From assembly GCF_900186985.1 (NCBI RefSeq), contig NZ_LT906447.1, forward strand, positions 1,426,001-1,490,000: a DNA stretch of 64,000 nucleotides. Direction: 5' to 3'. Positions 1 to 8,395 of this stretch are shown here, in pieces; positions within the stretch are counted from its first letter, which is position 1, and every line of letters begins with the position of its first letter. Under the pieces are notes generated by a model. The model searched no databases, was not told where the DNA came from, and saw only the letters and a list, made by a program, of their open reading frames with translations. The stretch comes from Staphylococcus piscifermentans. GTDB lineage: Bacteria; Bacillota; Bacilli; Staphylococcales; Staphylococcaceae. A program made the position numbers and the translations under genes.

Positions 1-59
1 AACCAAGTGTTAAACGTAAAAAGAAATCTGAAGCTGCACGTAAACGTAAATTTAAATAA
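1..59 (+). CDS. rpsU: 30S ribosomal protein S21, C-terminal end (partial)
   Basis: Reading from base 3, the codons give a Pro-Ser-Val followed by a run of Lys and Arg residues and a TAA stop at 57-59. This is the highly basic C-terminal tail of ribosomal protein S21, a small-subunit protein involved in translation initiation. Only about 18 residues are in the window; the start lies to the left. A strong hairpin terminator follows, so the gene appears to end its transcription unit here. Identification rests on the tail only and on the position next to the nfeD-floA-phoH cluster, where rpsU is expected in staphylococci. Confidence 0.85.
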   Translation, partial: PSVKRKKKSEAARKRKFK

Positions 60-117
60 TTGATATGTCTGTTGACTCCCTCAACAACAAATATGAATTA
101 TATAAATGCAGTTTTTG

Positions 118-164
118 AAGACCGTATAAATTACTCTAATCAGTAGTTTATACGGTCTTTTCTT
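118..164 (+). terminator. Rho-independent terminator of rpsU
   Basis: A 13-bp perfect stem (AAGACCGTATAAA pairing with TTTATACGGTCTT) encloses a loop of about 17 nt and is followed by TTTTCTTTT. Confidence 0.9.
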
Positions 165-264
165 TTACAAGTTTTCCTAAATTCATTTTCTATAAATTCA
201 CTCTATTAAAACTATAATTCTTTATATTTGTCATGTATAATGAAAAAGAGAGCGAGGTGAATTT

Positions 265-981
265 ATGTCACATTCCATCGAAATTTTACATAATATTTCG
301 GTATTTCAGACAAGTCAAAGCCCCTTAATGCAACGTTTTGGAGAGTTTATTACCAGTCCACTTATATCCTTGATTTTAACCTGTATTATTTTTCTCGGTT
401 TCCTTTATCAACTTTACTCAAAGCGAATCAACTTTGCAGGAATTATTGCCTCATTAGCTTTGATGACACTCTTTCTAGGTTTTTTAATTCAAGGAGAAGT
501 ATCTTTAATTTCAATCGGTCTTTTTATTCTAGGCGTCATACTTCTTACCATTGAATTTTTTGTAGTAGGTGCAGTGATTGGGATAGCCGGAATTATTCTA
601 ATTACAATCAGTATTATTATGTTAGGCGACAGTATACTATGGATGTTGATAAACGTAGTAATTGCCTTTATTTTATCAATTGTTGAATGGGTGATATTGG
701 TGAAAGGATTTAACAAAAAAATTTCTTTATTCGAAAAAGTAATCTTAAGGGACTCTACAACATCTGAAGCTGGCTATACTTCACATGACGACCGCTCTAA
801 CTTAGTAGGTCAAACTGCTGAAACACTCACTGAGCTTCGACCAGCAGGAATCATTTCCTTAAATGATGAACGGATTGATGCTGTATCGGATGGTACATTT
901 ATTCAGAGAGGTGTGAAAGTCAAAGTCACTGAAGTTGAGGGTTCACGAGTAGTAGTCAGAGAAATACCTACAAATACTTAA
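265..981 (+). CDS. NfeD-like membrane protein, flotillin partner
   Basis: This 238-residue protein has several hydrophobic segments in its first 160 residues (about 32-50, 56-74, 80-98 and 100-150) and a soluble C-terminal part (about 175-238, beginning near NLVGQTAET) that fits the OB-fold NfeD domain. NfeD proteins are usually encoded beside a flotillin/SPFH protein and are thought to act with it in membrane organisation; here floA is the next host gene downstream. The ATG is preceded by GAGGTG at good spacing. Immediately after the stop there is an AAAAGGAGG (985-993) that looks like the original ribosome-binding site of floA, now separated from it by a transposon. Function is inferred from family and context. 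Confidence 0.85.
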   Translation: MSHSIEILHNISVFQTSQSPLMQRFGEFITSPLISLILTCIIFLGFLYQLYSKRINFAGIIASLALMTLFLGFLIQGEVSLISIGLFILGVILLTIEFFVVGAVIGIAGIILITISIIMLGDSILWMLINVVIAFILSIVEWVILVKGFNKKISLFEKVILRDSTTSEAGYTSHDDRSNLVGQTAETLTELRPAGIISLNDERIDAVSDGTFIQRGVKVKVTEVEGSRVVVREIPTNT

Positions 982-984
982 TTT

Positions 985-993
985 AAAAGGAGG
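985..993 (+). promoter_or_regulatory. Stranded Shine-Dalgarno, probably the ancestral floA RBS
   Basis: AAAAGGAGG lies 4 nt after the nfeD stop but has no ATG, GTG or TTG at usable spacing. In an uninterrupted nfeD-floA operon the floA start would be expected about 6-10 nt further on; instead floA begins about 1.57 kb downstream, after the tnpB element. Calling it the old floA site is inference. Confidence 0.5.
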
Positions 994-1070
994 CACAGTA
1001 CAGTTACTAAAAATGTAATTAAAAGGCAGTAAATATCTCTGAATATAGTTATAATTGAATTGAGGTGGCA

Positions 1071-1238
1071 ATGATGAATAAGACTAAAGAAATTATTGGA
1101 AAATTAGGGAGTACTATTTCCAACCCATCTAATCGTAAATATACAGCATACATTCGGATTACAAACCCATCACAACTTGATGCATTACAAAATCAATTTG
1201 AATTTTTAATGCATCACCGTAACTGTCCATGTTTTTAG
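1071..1238 (+). CDS. Small hypothetical protein (55 aa) at the left side of the tnpB element
   Basis: The ORF starts at ATG 1071 (or 1074), behind a good GAGGTGG, and ends at TAG 1236-1238. The product begins MMNKTKEIIGKLGS, ends in HHRNCPCF and has no membrane segment. I do not recognise a family. It does not look like the Y1 transposase TnpA that often accompanies tnpB (no HUH motif). It lies in the segment that appears inserted between nfeD and floA, so it may belong to the mobile element or be a truncated fragment of a host gene. The strong ribosome-binding site argues for real translation; the short length and abrupt end argue for a remnant. Confidence 0.45.
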   Translation: MMNKTKEIIGKLGSTISNPSNRKYTAYIRITNPSQLDALQNQFEFLMHHRNCPCF

Positions 1239-1286
1239 CGGTTGTATCTATGATTTTGGTCGATTGAAAAAAGAAGGTGGCAGAAT

Positions 1287-2396
1287 ATGCTGAGAGCGTA
1301 TAAAACCGAAATCAATCCTTCTTTTGAACAACGTCAGACCATAAACCGAACCATCGGCACATGCCGTTGGATTTACAACAAATTTATCGAGACTAATCAA
1401 AATTTATATAAAATCGGGCAATCATATATGAATGGTTTTGCCTTCAGCAAATGGATGAAAAATGTATATCTTCCCAATAACCCTGATAAACATTGGGTTA
1501 AACAAAGTGCCAGCAAAGCCGTCAAACAATCCATTATGAATGCACATCGTGCTTATCAGACATTTTTCAAAAATAAACAAGGTTATCCGAAGTTTAAAAA
1601 GAAATCAGGCATTGGAAGCTATTATTTGATCGGTACCATCCATGTACAACGGCATCGCATCCAATTGCCGAAGCTGGGATGGATTAAATTAAAAGAAAGA
1701 GGTTACATCCCAACAAATAATATAAAATCTGCCACCATTGTTAAAGAATATGACAGATATTATGTGTCGGTATTAGTTGATCAACCGCCTCTCCCTATTT
1801 TTAAACCGAAACAGACAGACGGAATCGGTATTGATCTAGGATTGAAAGAAGCTGTATTCACACCCTCCGGTGTAAAAATCAGAAGCTTCAAGACGAATCA
1901 AACTATCATCAAACTTGATAAATCTTTGAAAAGACAGCAGCGAAAATTATCCAGAAAGAAAAAAGGTTCTCATAATTGGTATAAACAGTTGTTGAAAGTG
2001 CAAAAATTATACCGACGTATTAAAAATATTAAAAAAGATATCAAACGCAAAGGCATACTCTCTATTCTCCGTACAAATCCGCAATTTATTACGATTGAAA
2101 ATTTAAACATCAAGGGCATGATGAGAAACAAAAGATTGGCCAACAGTTTTCAACAGATCGGACTCGGTTACATTGTCGAATGGTTGAAAATCAAATGTCG
2201 AGATTACGGTATTGAATTACGCCAAGTCGACAGATTTTATCCATCCAGCCGAATATGTTCCGATTGCGGACATACACAACCCATGCCTTTGAATCAAAGA
2301 ACGTATCATTGTAATCATTGCGGAATGATGAAGGACAGAGATATCAATGCCAGTATTAATTTGAAACAAGCAACAGATTACACCGTGATAGTGTAA
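1287..2396 (+). CDS. tnpB: TnpB, RNA-guided nuclease of an IS200/IS605-type element
   Basis: The 369-residue protein has the OrfB/TnpB plan: an N-terminal HTH-like domain (about 1-45, MLRAYKTEINPSFEQRQTIN), a middle basic region, and a split RuvC nuclease. Candidate catalytic residues are all present: Asp183 in GIGIDLG, Glu271 in ITIENLNIKG and Asp352 in KDRDINASIN. A zinc ribbon lies between the last two (Cys324/Cys327 and Cys342/Cys345). The ORF is full length with no frameshift, so the nuclease may be active. There is no tnpA beside it, which makes this a solo (IS1341-like) element. TnpB family enzymes use an omega RNA made from the 3' end of the gene and the transposon right end to cut DNA next to a target-adjacent motif. 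A GGTGG-containing ribosome-binding site precedes the ATG. It separates nfeD from floA. Confidence 0.93.
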   Translation: MLRAYKTEINPSFEQRQTINRTIGTCRWIYNKFIETNQNLYKIGQSYMNGFAFSKWMKNVYLPNNPDKHWVKQSASKAVKQSIMNAHRAYQTFFKNKQGYPKFKKKSGIGSYYLIGTIHVQRHRIQLPKLGWIKLKERGYIPTNNIKSATIVKEYDRYYVSVLVDQPPLPIFKPKQTDGIGIDLGLKEAVFTPSGVKIRSFKTNQTIIKLDKSLKRQQRKLSRKKKGSHNWYKQLLKVQKLYRRIKNIKKDIKRKGILSILRTNPQFITIENLNIKGMMRNKRLANSFQQIGLGYIVEWLKIKCRDYGIELRQVDRFYPSSRICSDCGHTQPMPLNQRTYHCNHCGMMKDRDINASINLKQATDYTVIV

Positions 2397-2560
2397 TAAA
2401 AATAAAGAAAGGAAAACTGCTAAAAGGTTATCACACAATTTAAATGTATAGATAAAGTTTCAAACTACGGTGGGCTACATCGGAAGTAACGCTCTGGGAG
2501 AGGTTCATAGACCTGATTTCAATCGAAATCAACCTCATTGAAAAGAGAAATCCTCTAATA
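2380..2560 (+). ncRNA. Candidate omega RNA (reRNA) and right end of the tnpB element
   Basis: The 3' end of tnpB and the next 160 nt are non-coding but foldable. A two-tier hairpin has an outer stem GAGGTT (2500-2505) with AACCTC (2531-2536) and an inner stem GATTTC (2515-2520) with GAAATC (2525-2530), closed by AATC. A small hairpin AGAG/CTCT follows at 2544-2556, just before floA. This layout matches the known design of TnpB guide RNAs, where the scaffold ends at the transposon right end and the adjoining host sequence is the guide. The exact right boundary, and so the guide, is not certain; it probably falls at about 2556-2565, making the floA start the guide. Confidence 0.55.
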
Positions 2561-2570
2561 GCATTTGAAT

Positions 2571-3584
2571 ATGTTTTTAGTAGCAGAATTAATTATGTTA
2601 ATACCTCTAGTTATTATTATAATAATTGCTATCATTGCGTTATTAATACTATTTTCATTTGTGCCTATCGGACTATGGATTTCAGCAATTGCTGCTGGTG
2701 TTAAAGTTAGCATTGGTACATTAATCGGTATGCGTTTAAGACGTGTATCTCCAAGAAAAGTTATCGCCCCTTTAATTAAAGCACACAAAGCAGGATTAAA
2801 TCTTACAACAAACCAACTTGAATCACATTACTTAGCAGGAGGAAATGTAGACAGAGTTGTAGATGCCAATATTGCAGCTCAACGTGCAGATATCAATCTG
2901 CCTTTCGAAAGAGGAGCAGCTATTGATTTAGCAGGCCGTGATGTATTAGAAGCCGTTCAAATGTCGGTAAATCCGAAAGTAATTGAAACACCATTTATTA
3001 CTGGGGTGGCGATGAACGGGATTGAAGTGAAAGCCAAAGCCAGAATTACAGTGCGTGCAAATATTTCCAGATTAGTAGGGGGTGCCGGTGAAGAAACAAT
3101 CATCGCCCGTGTAGGTGAAGGTATTGTTTCCACTATCGGTTCAAGTGAACATCATACAGTCGTTTTAGAAAATCCAGATAATATTTCTAAAACAGTGTTA
3201 AGTAAAGGCTTAGACTCAGGAACAGCATTTGAAATCTTATCTATTGATATTGCAGATGTAGATATCGGCAAAAATATCGGTGCCGATCTTCAAACAGAAC
3301 AAGCACTTGCTGATAAAAATATTGCGCAAGCTAAAGCTGAGGAACGTCGTGCAATGGCGGTAGCATCTGAACAAGAAATGAAAGCTAGAGTTCAAGAAAT
3401 GCGCGCTAAAGTTGTAGAAGCTGAATCTGAAGTACCGCTTGCTATGTCAGAAGCATTAAGAAAAGGTAATATCGGCGTAAAAGATTATTACAATTTGAAA
3501 AATATAGAAGCAGATACAGGAATGAGAGAGTCAATTAACAAACGAACTCATACAGATGACAATAACGAGTCACCAGACAAGTAA
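2571..3584 (+). CDS. floA: Flotillin-like protein FloA
   Basis: FloA is an SPFH-type membrane scaffold that organises functional membrane microdomains. The product has one N-terminal hydrophobic stretch (about residues 3-45), the conserved [17 protein letters not shown] segment, the SPFH core (including [19 protein letters not shown]), and an Ala/Glu-rich coiled region ([17 protein letters not shown]). Length is about 337 residues, close to the family norm of about 330. The start is uncertain: ATG 2571 gives MFLVAEL; TTG 2565 would add two residues. Neither has a good ribosome-binding site, because a tnpB element lies directly upstream and the likely original site is at 985-993. The identity is certain from sequence; reduced expression is only an inference. 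Confidence 0.95.
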   Translation: MFLVAELIMLIPLVIIIIIAIIALLILFSFVPIGLWISAIAAGVKVSIGTLIGMRLRRVSPRKVIAPLIKAHKAGLNLTTNQLESHYLAGGNVDRVVDANIAAQRADINLPFERGAAIDLAGRDVLEAVQMSVNPKVIETPFITGVAMNGIEVKAKARITVRANISRLVGGAGEETIIARVGEGIVSTIGSSEHHTVVLENPDNISKTVLSKGLDSGTAFEILSIDIADVDIGKNIGADLQTEQALADKNIAQAKAEERRAMAVASEQEMKARVQEMRAKVVEAESEVPLAMSEALRKGNIGVKDYYNLKNIEADTGMRESINKRTHTDDNNESPDK

Positions 3585-3598
3585 AAAGAGGTGATTAA

Positions 3599-4246
3599 AT
3601 GAGTATTGGTCTCATAATATTTATTATTAGTATCATCATTTCGATAATAACTGCCATCAATGATAAAAGTCATAAAAAACGTCAAAATCAACCACCTAGG
3701 ACTCAACAACCGAGACAACAACCAAGCGCAGAAAGAAAAAGTCAAAAAGGTATTTTTGAACAACTAGGCGAAACTTTCGAAGAGTTACAAAGAGAATTCG
3801 ACAATTCTTCCCAAAAAGAAGTGCGTGAGAATCGACCATCTTCTAAACAACTTGGGAAAACTGAACCCGAAAAAGTTGAAAAAAGAGTTGCTTCAACTCA
3901 AGAACAGCCTAAAGAAGAAAGACAAAAACCACGTAATATGAGTCCGAAAGATATGGAGGAAATGAAAGAATTAAATCATTCCTTAAATCAAGAGTTGCAC
4001 TCATATAGAACTGATATTGATCGCGAGAAAGAAAAACAACTGTTAATGATTGAAAGACGCGCTCAAAAAATTATAAATGACAAATATCTTTCTAATAGAG
4101 CAAAAAAAGCAAGACTTAAACAACTATTTGCTGATACCAATGTGCTAGGTAAGAATACAGATGGAAATTTACGTTTTGACGAGGATGAAGTTATAAATGG
4201 AATTATTTGGTCTGAAATTTTAAGTAAGCCTAAACAACTGCAATAA
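3599..4246 (+). CDS. Conserved hypothetical membrane-anchored coiled-coil protein
   Basis: I do not recognise a named family. The 215-residue product has a single hydrophobic N-terminal segment (residues 1-19), a Gln/Arg/Pro-rich linker (about 25-50), and a long, highly charged region rich in Glu, Lys and Gln that should be helical or coiled coil (about 120-175). It begins 14 nt after floA with a strong AGAGGTG, and a terminator follows, so it is the last gene of the floA unit. A membrane-tethered protein co-transcribed with a flotillin could be a microdomain partner, but that is inference from position only. Confidence 0.75.
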   Translation: MSIGLIIFIISIIISIITAINDKSHKKRQNQPPRTQQPRQQPSAERKSQKGIFEQLGETFEELQREFDNSSQKEVRENRPSSKQLGKTEPEKVEKRVASTQEQPKEERQKPRNMSPKDMEEMKELNHSLNQELHSYRTDIDREKEKQLLMIERRAQKIINDKYLSNRAKKARLKQLFADTNVLGKNTDGNLRFDEDEVINGIIWSEILSKPKQLQ

Positions 4247-4255
4247 ATCGATATA

Positions 4256-4295
4256 GGATTAGATCTTTTCATTGATGAAGGTCTAATCCTTTTTT
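4256..4295 (+). terminator. Rho-independent terminator after the floA operon
   Basis: GGATTAGA pairs with TCTAATCC around an inner imperfect hairpin, followed by TTTTTT. Confidence 0.88.
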
Positions 4296-4342
4296 CGTAT
4301 TTCAAGTAAACAATATCGGATTATTAATTTAAGAGAACGTGA

Positions 4343-4348
4343 TATAAT
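4343..4348 (+). promoter_or_regulatory. Candidate -10 box of the phoH operon
   Basis: TATAAT is seen 125 nt before the phoH start. The matching -35 (TTATTA at 4321-4326, spacer 16) is weak. The leader between is AT-rich with a few short inverted repeats and no recognised riboswitch. Confidence 0.45.
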
Positions 4349-4472
4349 AGAGTTATGAATATGTGGAAATTATAACTAAGTCCGTAAATTTCCGTTGAGA
4401 ATAAATATTCTGCATCTTAAAATTAATATTACAGACTACAAGATAGCTGTATTAACGAAAAGGAGTTAATGT

Positions 4473-5420
4473 ATGCCAGGAATCATAGTTATTGACGATA
4501 TGAATCAAGCCCAAGCGCTTATAGGTAATAATGATGAAAATATACAAGCAATCGAAGAAGCTTTCGAAGTTATTATACATGCGAGAGGGCAAGAAATAGC
4601 TGTAAAAGGGCAACAAGAAGAAGAAATTAAGAAGGCTGAGGCTGTTATTAAGAATCTATTGAAAGTAATAGATCAAGGTATATCTATCAACCTAAAAGAT
4701 GTAGAAGCAGCAATCAAAATGGCTGAAAAAGGATCAATTAATCATTTAGTCGATTTGTACGATGAATCAATCACTAAAGATGCTTATGGAAAAACAATAC
4801 GTGCTAAAACAATGGGGCAAAGATTATATTTAAATGCCATGAAGCATAATGATTTAGTCTTTGGAATTGGACCAGCAGGTACAGGTAAAACTTTCTTAGC
4901 TGTAGTATATGCTGCTAAAGAATTGCGACAAGGTAATGTGAAAAGAATAGTATTAACACGGCCAGCAGTAGAGGCAGGCGAATCACTAGGATTCTTACCG
5001 GGTGACTTAAAAGAGAAAGTAGATCCTTATTTGCGTCCATTGTATGATGGTTTGCATACGGTGCTAGGTCCAGAACAGACTGCACGATTTATCGAACGTG
5101 GAATTATTGAAGTAGCTCCTTTAGCATATATGAGAGGACGTACTTTAGACGACGCATTTGTTATTTTAGATGAAGCTCAAAATACAACTCATGCGCAAAT
5201 GAAAATGTTCTTAACTAGACTAGGATTTGGTTCTCAAATGGTCGTAACTGGAGACATGACACAAGTTGATTTGCCTAGAGGCGTTAAAAGCGGTTTGAAA
5301 CAAGCGGTTAAAAGACTGTCTGGTGTTAAAGGAATCAGTGTCCAAAAATTGGACCAAAGCGACGTAGTACGTCATCCATTGGTCAGTAAAATTATTGATC
5401 AGTATGAAGGAGATGAATAG
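4473..5420 (+). CDS. phoH: PhoH family ATPase
   Basis: This is a 315-residue PhoH-like P-loop ATPase. The Walker A motif GPAGTGKT is at residues 133-140, and the Walker B region reads FVILDEAQN, typical of PhoH. The N-terminal part (about 1-100) carries a KH-like RNA-binding segment seen in PhoH proteins of Bacillales. The ATG follows AAAAGGAG at ideal spacing. It is followed after 5 nt by ybeY; PhoH and the RNase YbeY are very often paired, which suggests a role in RNA metabolism, although the precise biochemical role of PhoH is not settled. Confidence 0.95.
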   Translation: MPGIIVIDDMNQAQALIGNNDENIQAIEEAFEVIIHARGQEIAVKGQQEEEIKKAEAVIKNLLKVIDQGISINLKDVEAAIKMAEKGSINHLVDLYDESITKDAYGKTIRAKTMGQRLYLNAMKHNDLVFGIGPAGTGKTFLAVVYAAKELRQGNVKRIVLTRPAVEAGESLGFLPGDLKEKVDPYLRPLYDGLHTVLGPEQTARFIERGIIEVAPLAYMRGRTLDDAFVILDEAQNTTHAQMKMFLTRLGFGSQMVVTGDMTQVDLPRGVKSGLKQAVKRLSGVKGISVQKLDQSDVVRHPLVSKIIDQYEGDE

Positions 5421-5425
5421 TCAAG

Positions 5426-5887
5426 ATGTTTACAATTGATTTTACAGATCATACCAACGAAGTAAAAGACGAGTGGTATGACCAAATCGATAAATTGCTT
5501 ACATTTGCAAAATCCGAAGAACAAATAGAAGAAGATGCAGAGTTATCTGTTACATTTGTCGACAAAGACGAAATCCAACAAATCAACAGAGACTACAGAG
5601 ATAAAGATAAGGTTACAGATGTTATCTCATTCGCCTTAGAAGAGGATGAGCCTGAAATAGAAGGTTTAGATATGCCTAGAGTACTAGGAGATATCGTTAT
5701 TTGTGCGGATGTTGCTAAAGAACAAGCAGAGCAATATGGCCATTCTTTTGAAAGAGAATTAGGTTTTTTAGCGCTTCACGGTTTTTTACATTTATTAGGT
5801 TATGACCATATGACTGAAGAAGATGAAAAAGAAATGTTCGGGCGTCAAAAAACTATTTTAGACAATTACGGTTTAACGAGAGAATAG
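5426..5887 (+). CDS. ybeY: Endoribonuclease YbeY, rRNA maturation factor
   Basis: YbeY is a single-strand endoribonuclease needed for 16S rRNA 3'-end maturation and ribosome quality control. The 153-residue product has the signature zinc site [11 protein letters not shown], with His118, His122 and His128, plus the conserved TDVISFA near residue 65. It lies 5 nt after phoH and just before dgkA, the usual order in Firmicutes. Confidence 0.97.
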   Translation: MFTIDFTDHTNEVKDEWYDQIDKLLTFAKSEEQIEEDAELSVTFVDKDEIQQINRDYRDKDKVTDVISFALEEDEPEIEGLDMPRVLGDIVICADVAKEQAEQYGHSFERELGFLALHGFLHLLGYDHMTEEDEKEMFGRQKTILDNYGLTRE

Positions 5888-5891
5888 TTAG

Positions 5892-6230
5892 ATGAATCGT
5901 TTCAAATATCCAATACAAGGTCTTTTTACAATCATAAAAAAAGACCAAAATTTTCTGTTGCATTTATTAGCGGCAGCAGTAGTTATTACCGCAGGATTCA
6001 TCTTCAACATTACTAAATTTGAATGGATTATATTAATTATTGTCATAAGCTTAGTGCTCTCTTTCGAAGCAATAAATACAGCTGTCGAATATGTTGTTGA
6101 TTTAGTAACAGGTGAATATAAACTATATGCTAAGTATGCAAAAGATATAGCAGCTTTAAGTGTTTTAATCACCTCAATTGCTGCACTTATTATAGGTATT
6201 ATTATTTTTTTCCCATACATTTTTAAATAG
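5892..6230 (+). CDS. dgkA: Undecaprenol/diacylglycerol kinase, DgkA family
   Basis: The 112-residue integral membrane protein has three hydrophobic helices (about 26-45, 47-70 and 86-110) and the DgkA signature SFEAINTAVEYVVDL around residue 60. Gram-positive members phosphorylate mainly undecaprenol, recycling the lipid carrier of cell-wall synthesis, rather than diacylglycerol. It starts 4 nt after ybeY. Confidence 0.93.
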   Translation: MNRFKYPIQGLFTIIKKDQNFLLHLLAAAVVITAGFIFNITKFEWIILIIVISLVLSFEAINTAVEYVVDLVTGEYKLYAKYAKDIAALSVLITSIAALIIGIIIFFPYIFK

Positions 6231-6251
6231 ATAACAAAGGAGACACACTAC

Positions 6252-6659
6252 ATGGCTTATACTGATGAACATTTCAAAAAAGTAAGAGAAGCACAAAGCC
6301 GTTCTTATTCGCCATACAGTAAATTTAAAGTCGGTGCATATTTACGTGCAAAAGACGGTTCAGAATTTTTTGGAGCCAACGTAGAGAATGCAGCTTATGG
6401 TGAAGCAATCTGCGCAGAACGTTCAAGCTTAGTGGCTGCAATCAGTCAAGGTTACAAACCGGGCGACTTTGAATCATTGACAATTACTGTGGATGTAGAT
6501 TCACCGTCTTCTCCATGCGGGTCATGCCGTCAAGTGATTAAAGAATTATGTGATGATGATATGCCTATCTATCTGACAAATCACAAAGGCGAAGTAATTG
6601 AAACAAATATAAACGAGTTATTACCATTAGGTTTTTCAGGAAAGGATTTGAATTTATGA
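6252..6659 (+). CDS. cdd: Cytidine deaminase
   Basis: The product converts cytidine and deoxycytidine to uridine forms in pyrimidine salvage. At 135 residues it is the short tetrameric type. The zinc site is visible: Cys54-Ala-Glu56 (the Glu is the proton shuttle) and Cys89-Gly-Ser-Cys92. AAAGGAGACAC precedes the ATG. The stop overlaps the era start (ATGA), indicating translational coupling. Confidence 0.97.
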   Translation: MAYTDEHFKKVREAQSRSYSPYSKFKVGAYLRAKDGSEFFGANVENAAYGEAICAERSSLVAAISQGYKPGDFESLTITVDVDSPSSPCGSCRQVIKELCDDDMPIYLTNHKGEVIETNINELLPLGFSGKDLNL

Positions 6660-7555
6660 CAGAACACAAATCTGGGTTTGTCGCAATTATAGGCAGACCT
6701 AATGTAGGGAAGTCTACATTTATGAACAGAGTTTTGGGACATAAAATTGCTATTATGTCTGATAAAGCTCAAACAACAAGAAATAAGATACATGGTGTCA
6801 TGACTGAGGATGACGCACAAATTATCTTTGTTGATACGCCGGGAATCCATAAACCTAAACATAAATTAGGGGACTATATGATGAAAGTGGCAAAAAATAC
6901 ACTTTCTGAAGTAGATGCTGTAATCTTCATGATTAATGCAAATGAAGAAATTGGCCGTGGCGATGAATATATCATGGAAATGCTAAAAAATATAAAAACA
7001 CCTGTTTTCTTAGTTATTAATAAGATAGATTTAGTGCATCCTGATCAAATAATGCCGATTATTGAAAGTTATGAAAAGCATATGCAATTTACTGAAGCAG
7101 TTCCAATGTCAGCACTAGAAGGATTAAATGTAGACCACTTTATTAATGTCTTAAAATCTTATATGCCTGAAGGTCCGCAATATTATCCAGACGGCCAAAT
7201 ATCGGATCACCCTGAACAATTTGTTGTGAGTGAACTCATCAGAGAAAAAGTTTTACACTTAACAAGTGAAGAAATTCCTCACTCAATTGGAGTTAACGTC
7301 GAACGTATGGTCAAACAATCTGAGGATAAAGTTAGAATTGAAGCTACCATTTATGTGGAGAGAGATTCACAAAAGGGTATTGTTATCGGTAAAGGCGGAA
7401 AAAAATTAAAAGAAATCGGCAAACGAGCTAGATTAGATATTGAGAACTTACTCGGCTCAAAAGTTTATTTAGACTTATGGGTAAAAGTACAAAAAGATTG
7501 GCGAAATAAAGTAAACTTTATCCGCCAAATGGGTTATATTGAGGACCAAGATTAA
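6656..7555 (+). CDS. era: GTPase Era, 30S assembly factor
   Basis: Era binds the 3' end of 16S rRNA and helps 30S subunit maturation. The 299-residue protein has G1 GRPNVGKS (residues 13-20), G3 DTPG (60-63), G4 NKID (122-125), and a C-terminal KH domain whose [11 protein letters not shown] loop is near residue 245. It overlaps cdd by 4 nt and is followed by recO. Confidence 0.98.
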   Translation: MTEHKSGFVAIIGRPNVGKSTFMNRVLGHKIAIMSDKAQTTRNKIHGVMTEDDAQIIFVDTPGIHKPKHKLGDYMMKVAKNTLSEVDAVIFMINANEEIGRGDEYIMEMLKNIKTPVFLVINKIDLVHPDQIMPIIESYEKHMQFTEAVPMSALEGLNVDHFINVLKSYMPEGPQYYPDGQISDHPEQFVVSELIREKVLHLTSEEIPHSIGVNVERMVKQSEDKVRIEATIYVERDSQKGIVIGKGGKKLKEIGKRARLDIENLLGSKVYLDLWVKVQKDWRNKVNFIRQMGYIEDQD

Positions 7556-7580
7556 ATTGTAAAGGTCGGTGAATCCCCTG

Positions 7581-8348
7581 ATGTTGATGAAACAAAAAGG
7601 AATTATTATTAAAACTGTCGACTACGGAGAATCCGATAAGATAATCACAATTTTAAATGAAAATGGTGCTAAAGTTCCTTTAATGGCTAAGAGAGCTAAG
7701 AAGAGCAAAACTGGATTGCAAGCAAATACACAGTTGTTTGTATATGGATTGTTTATATACGCCAAGCTGAGAGGGCTTGGTGTTCTTAATTCAGTCGATG
7801 TCATTAATCAAAATTACCAGCTCAGATTAGATATCTATGAGAGCAGCTATGCTGCCTTATGTGCTGAAATTATAGATAAATCTATGGAAGATGAAGAAAT
7901 CTCTCAATTTAACTTCCAACTTCTAGCGTTTTGTTTAGAACGCATTAATAAAAAAGATAGCGCACAGTTGATGTCTGTTATAGTGTTATTAAAGAAAATG
8001 AACGATTTCGGCTTTACCATTGATTTTGGCAAATGTGCAATTTCTGCAGATAACGATCAATCTAAACTCAGTGCATTCAGTTTTAAATTTCATGGTGTCA
8101 TTTCTAGAGATTATATAAATCGAGATCCTAAAGCTATTCCAATTTCAAATAAAACCTTATATTTATTGGATGTCTTACAGAAACTCTCCATCACTAAAAT
8201 GAATCAACTCAATATTCATCAAGAAATTTTAGATGAAATGTCGGATTTATTAATAATGCTTTATCGAGAATATGCTGGCATCTTCTTCAGAAGTCAAAAA
8301 CTTATCAATCAATTAAAGCGTTTAGAAACCAATCAAACAAAAAATTAA
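7581..8348 (+). CDS. recO: DNA repair protein RecO
   Basis: RecO helps load RecA onto SSB-coated single-stranded DNA in the RecFOR recombination pathway. The N-terminal OB-fold (about 1-80, [20 protein letters not shown]) and a helical C-terminal domain are recognisable; the product is 255 residues. I chose ATG 7581 over GTG 7569 because GGTGA at 7568-7572 gives 8-nt spacing and the product then starts as family members do. The gene ends at a strong terminator shared with the convergent glyS. Confidence 0.95.
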   Translation: MLMKQKGIIIKTVDYGESDKIITILNENGAKVPLMAKRAKKSKTGLQANTQLFVYGLFIYAKLRGLGVLNSVDVINQNYQLRLDIYESSYAALCAEIIDKSMEDEEISQFNFQLLAFCLERINKKDSAQLMSVIVLLKKMNDFGFTIDFGKCAISADNDQSKLSAFSFKFHGVISRDYINRDPKAIPISNKTLYLLDVLQKLSITKMNQLNIHQEILDEMSDLLIMLYREYAGIFFRSQKLINQLKRLETNQTKN

Positions 8349-8386
8349 CGGGGTAGGACATTATGTTGTCCTAACCCCGTTTTTTA
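8348..8386. terminator. Bidirectional terminator between recO and glyS
   Basis: The perfect hairpin ACGGGGT-AGGACA/TGTCCT-AACCCCGT is followed by six Ts and preceded by an A-rich stretch, so it can serve both strands. Its GGACATTATG core resembles the terminators near 36.87, 49.73 and 57.36 kb. Confidence 0.9.
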
Positions 8387-8395
8387 TAGGAATTA

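Larger units (their letters stand above)
1000..2564 (+). mobile_element. Solo-tnpB IS605-type insertion between nfeD and floA
   Basis: The segment between the stranded ribosome-binding site after nfeD and the floA start holds the 55-aa ORF, an intact tnpB and the candidate omega RNA. IS200/IS605 elements have no terminal inverted repeats and make no target duplication, so the ends cannot be read directly; the limits are approximate. No second copy is present in the window. Confidence 0.6.

Noticed and set aside
1071..1238. IS605 TnpA (Y1 transposase) remnant
   Set aside because: No HUH motif or catalytic Tyr context is seen; the peptide does not resemble TnpA, so I left it as hypothetical.
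2217..2438. Minus-strand frame over the tnpB 3' end
   Set aside because: Antisense shadow of tnpB; no ribosome-binding site and no family resemblance.
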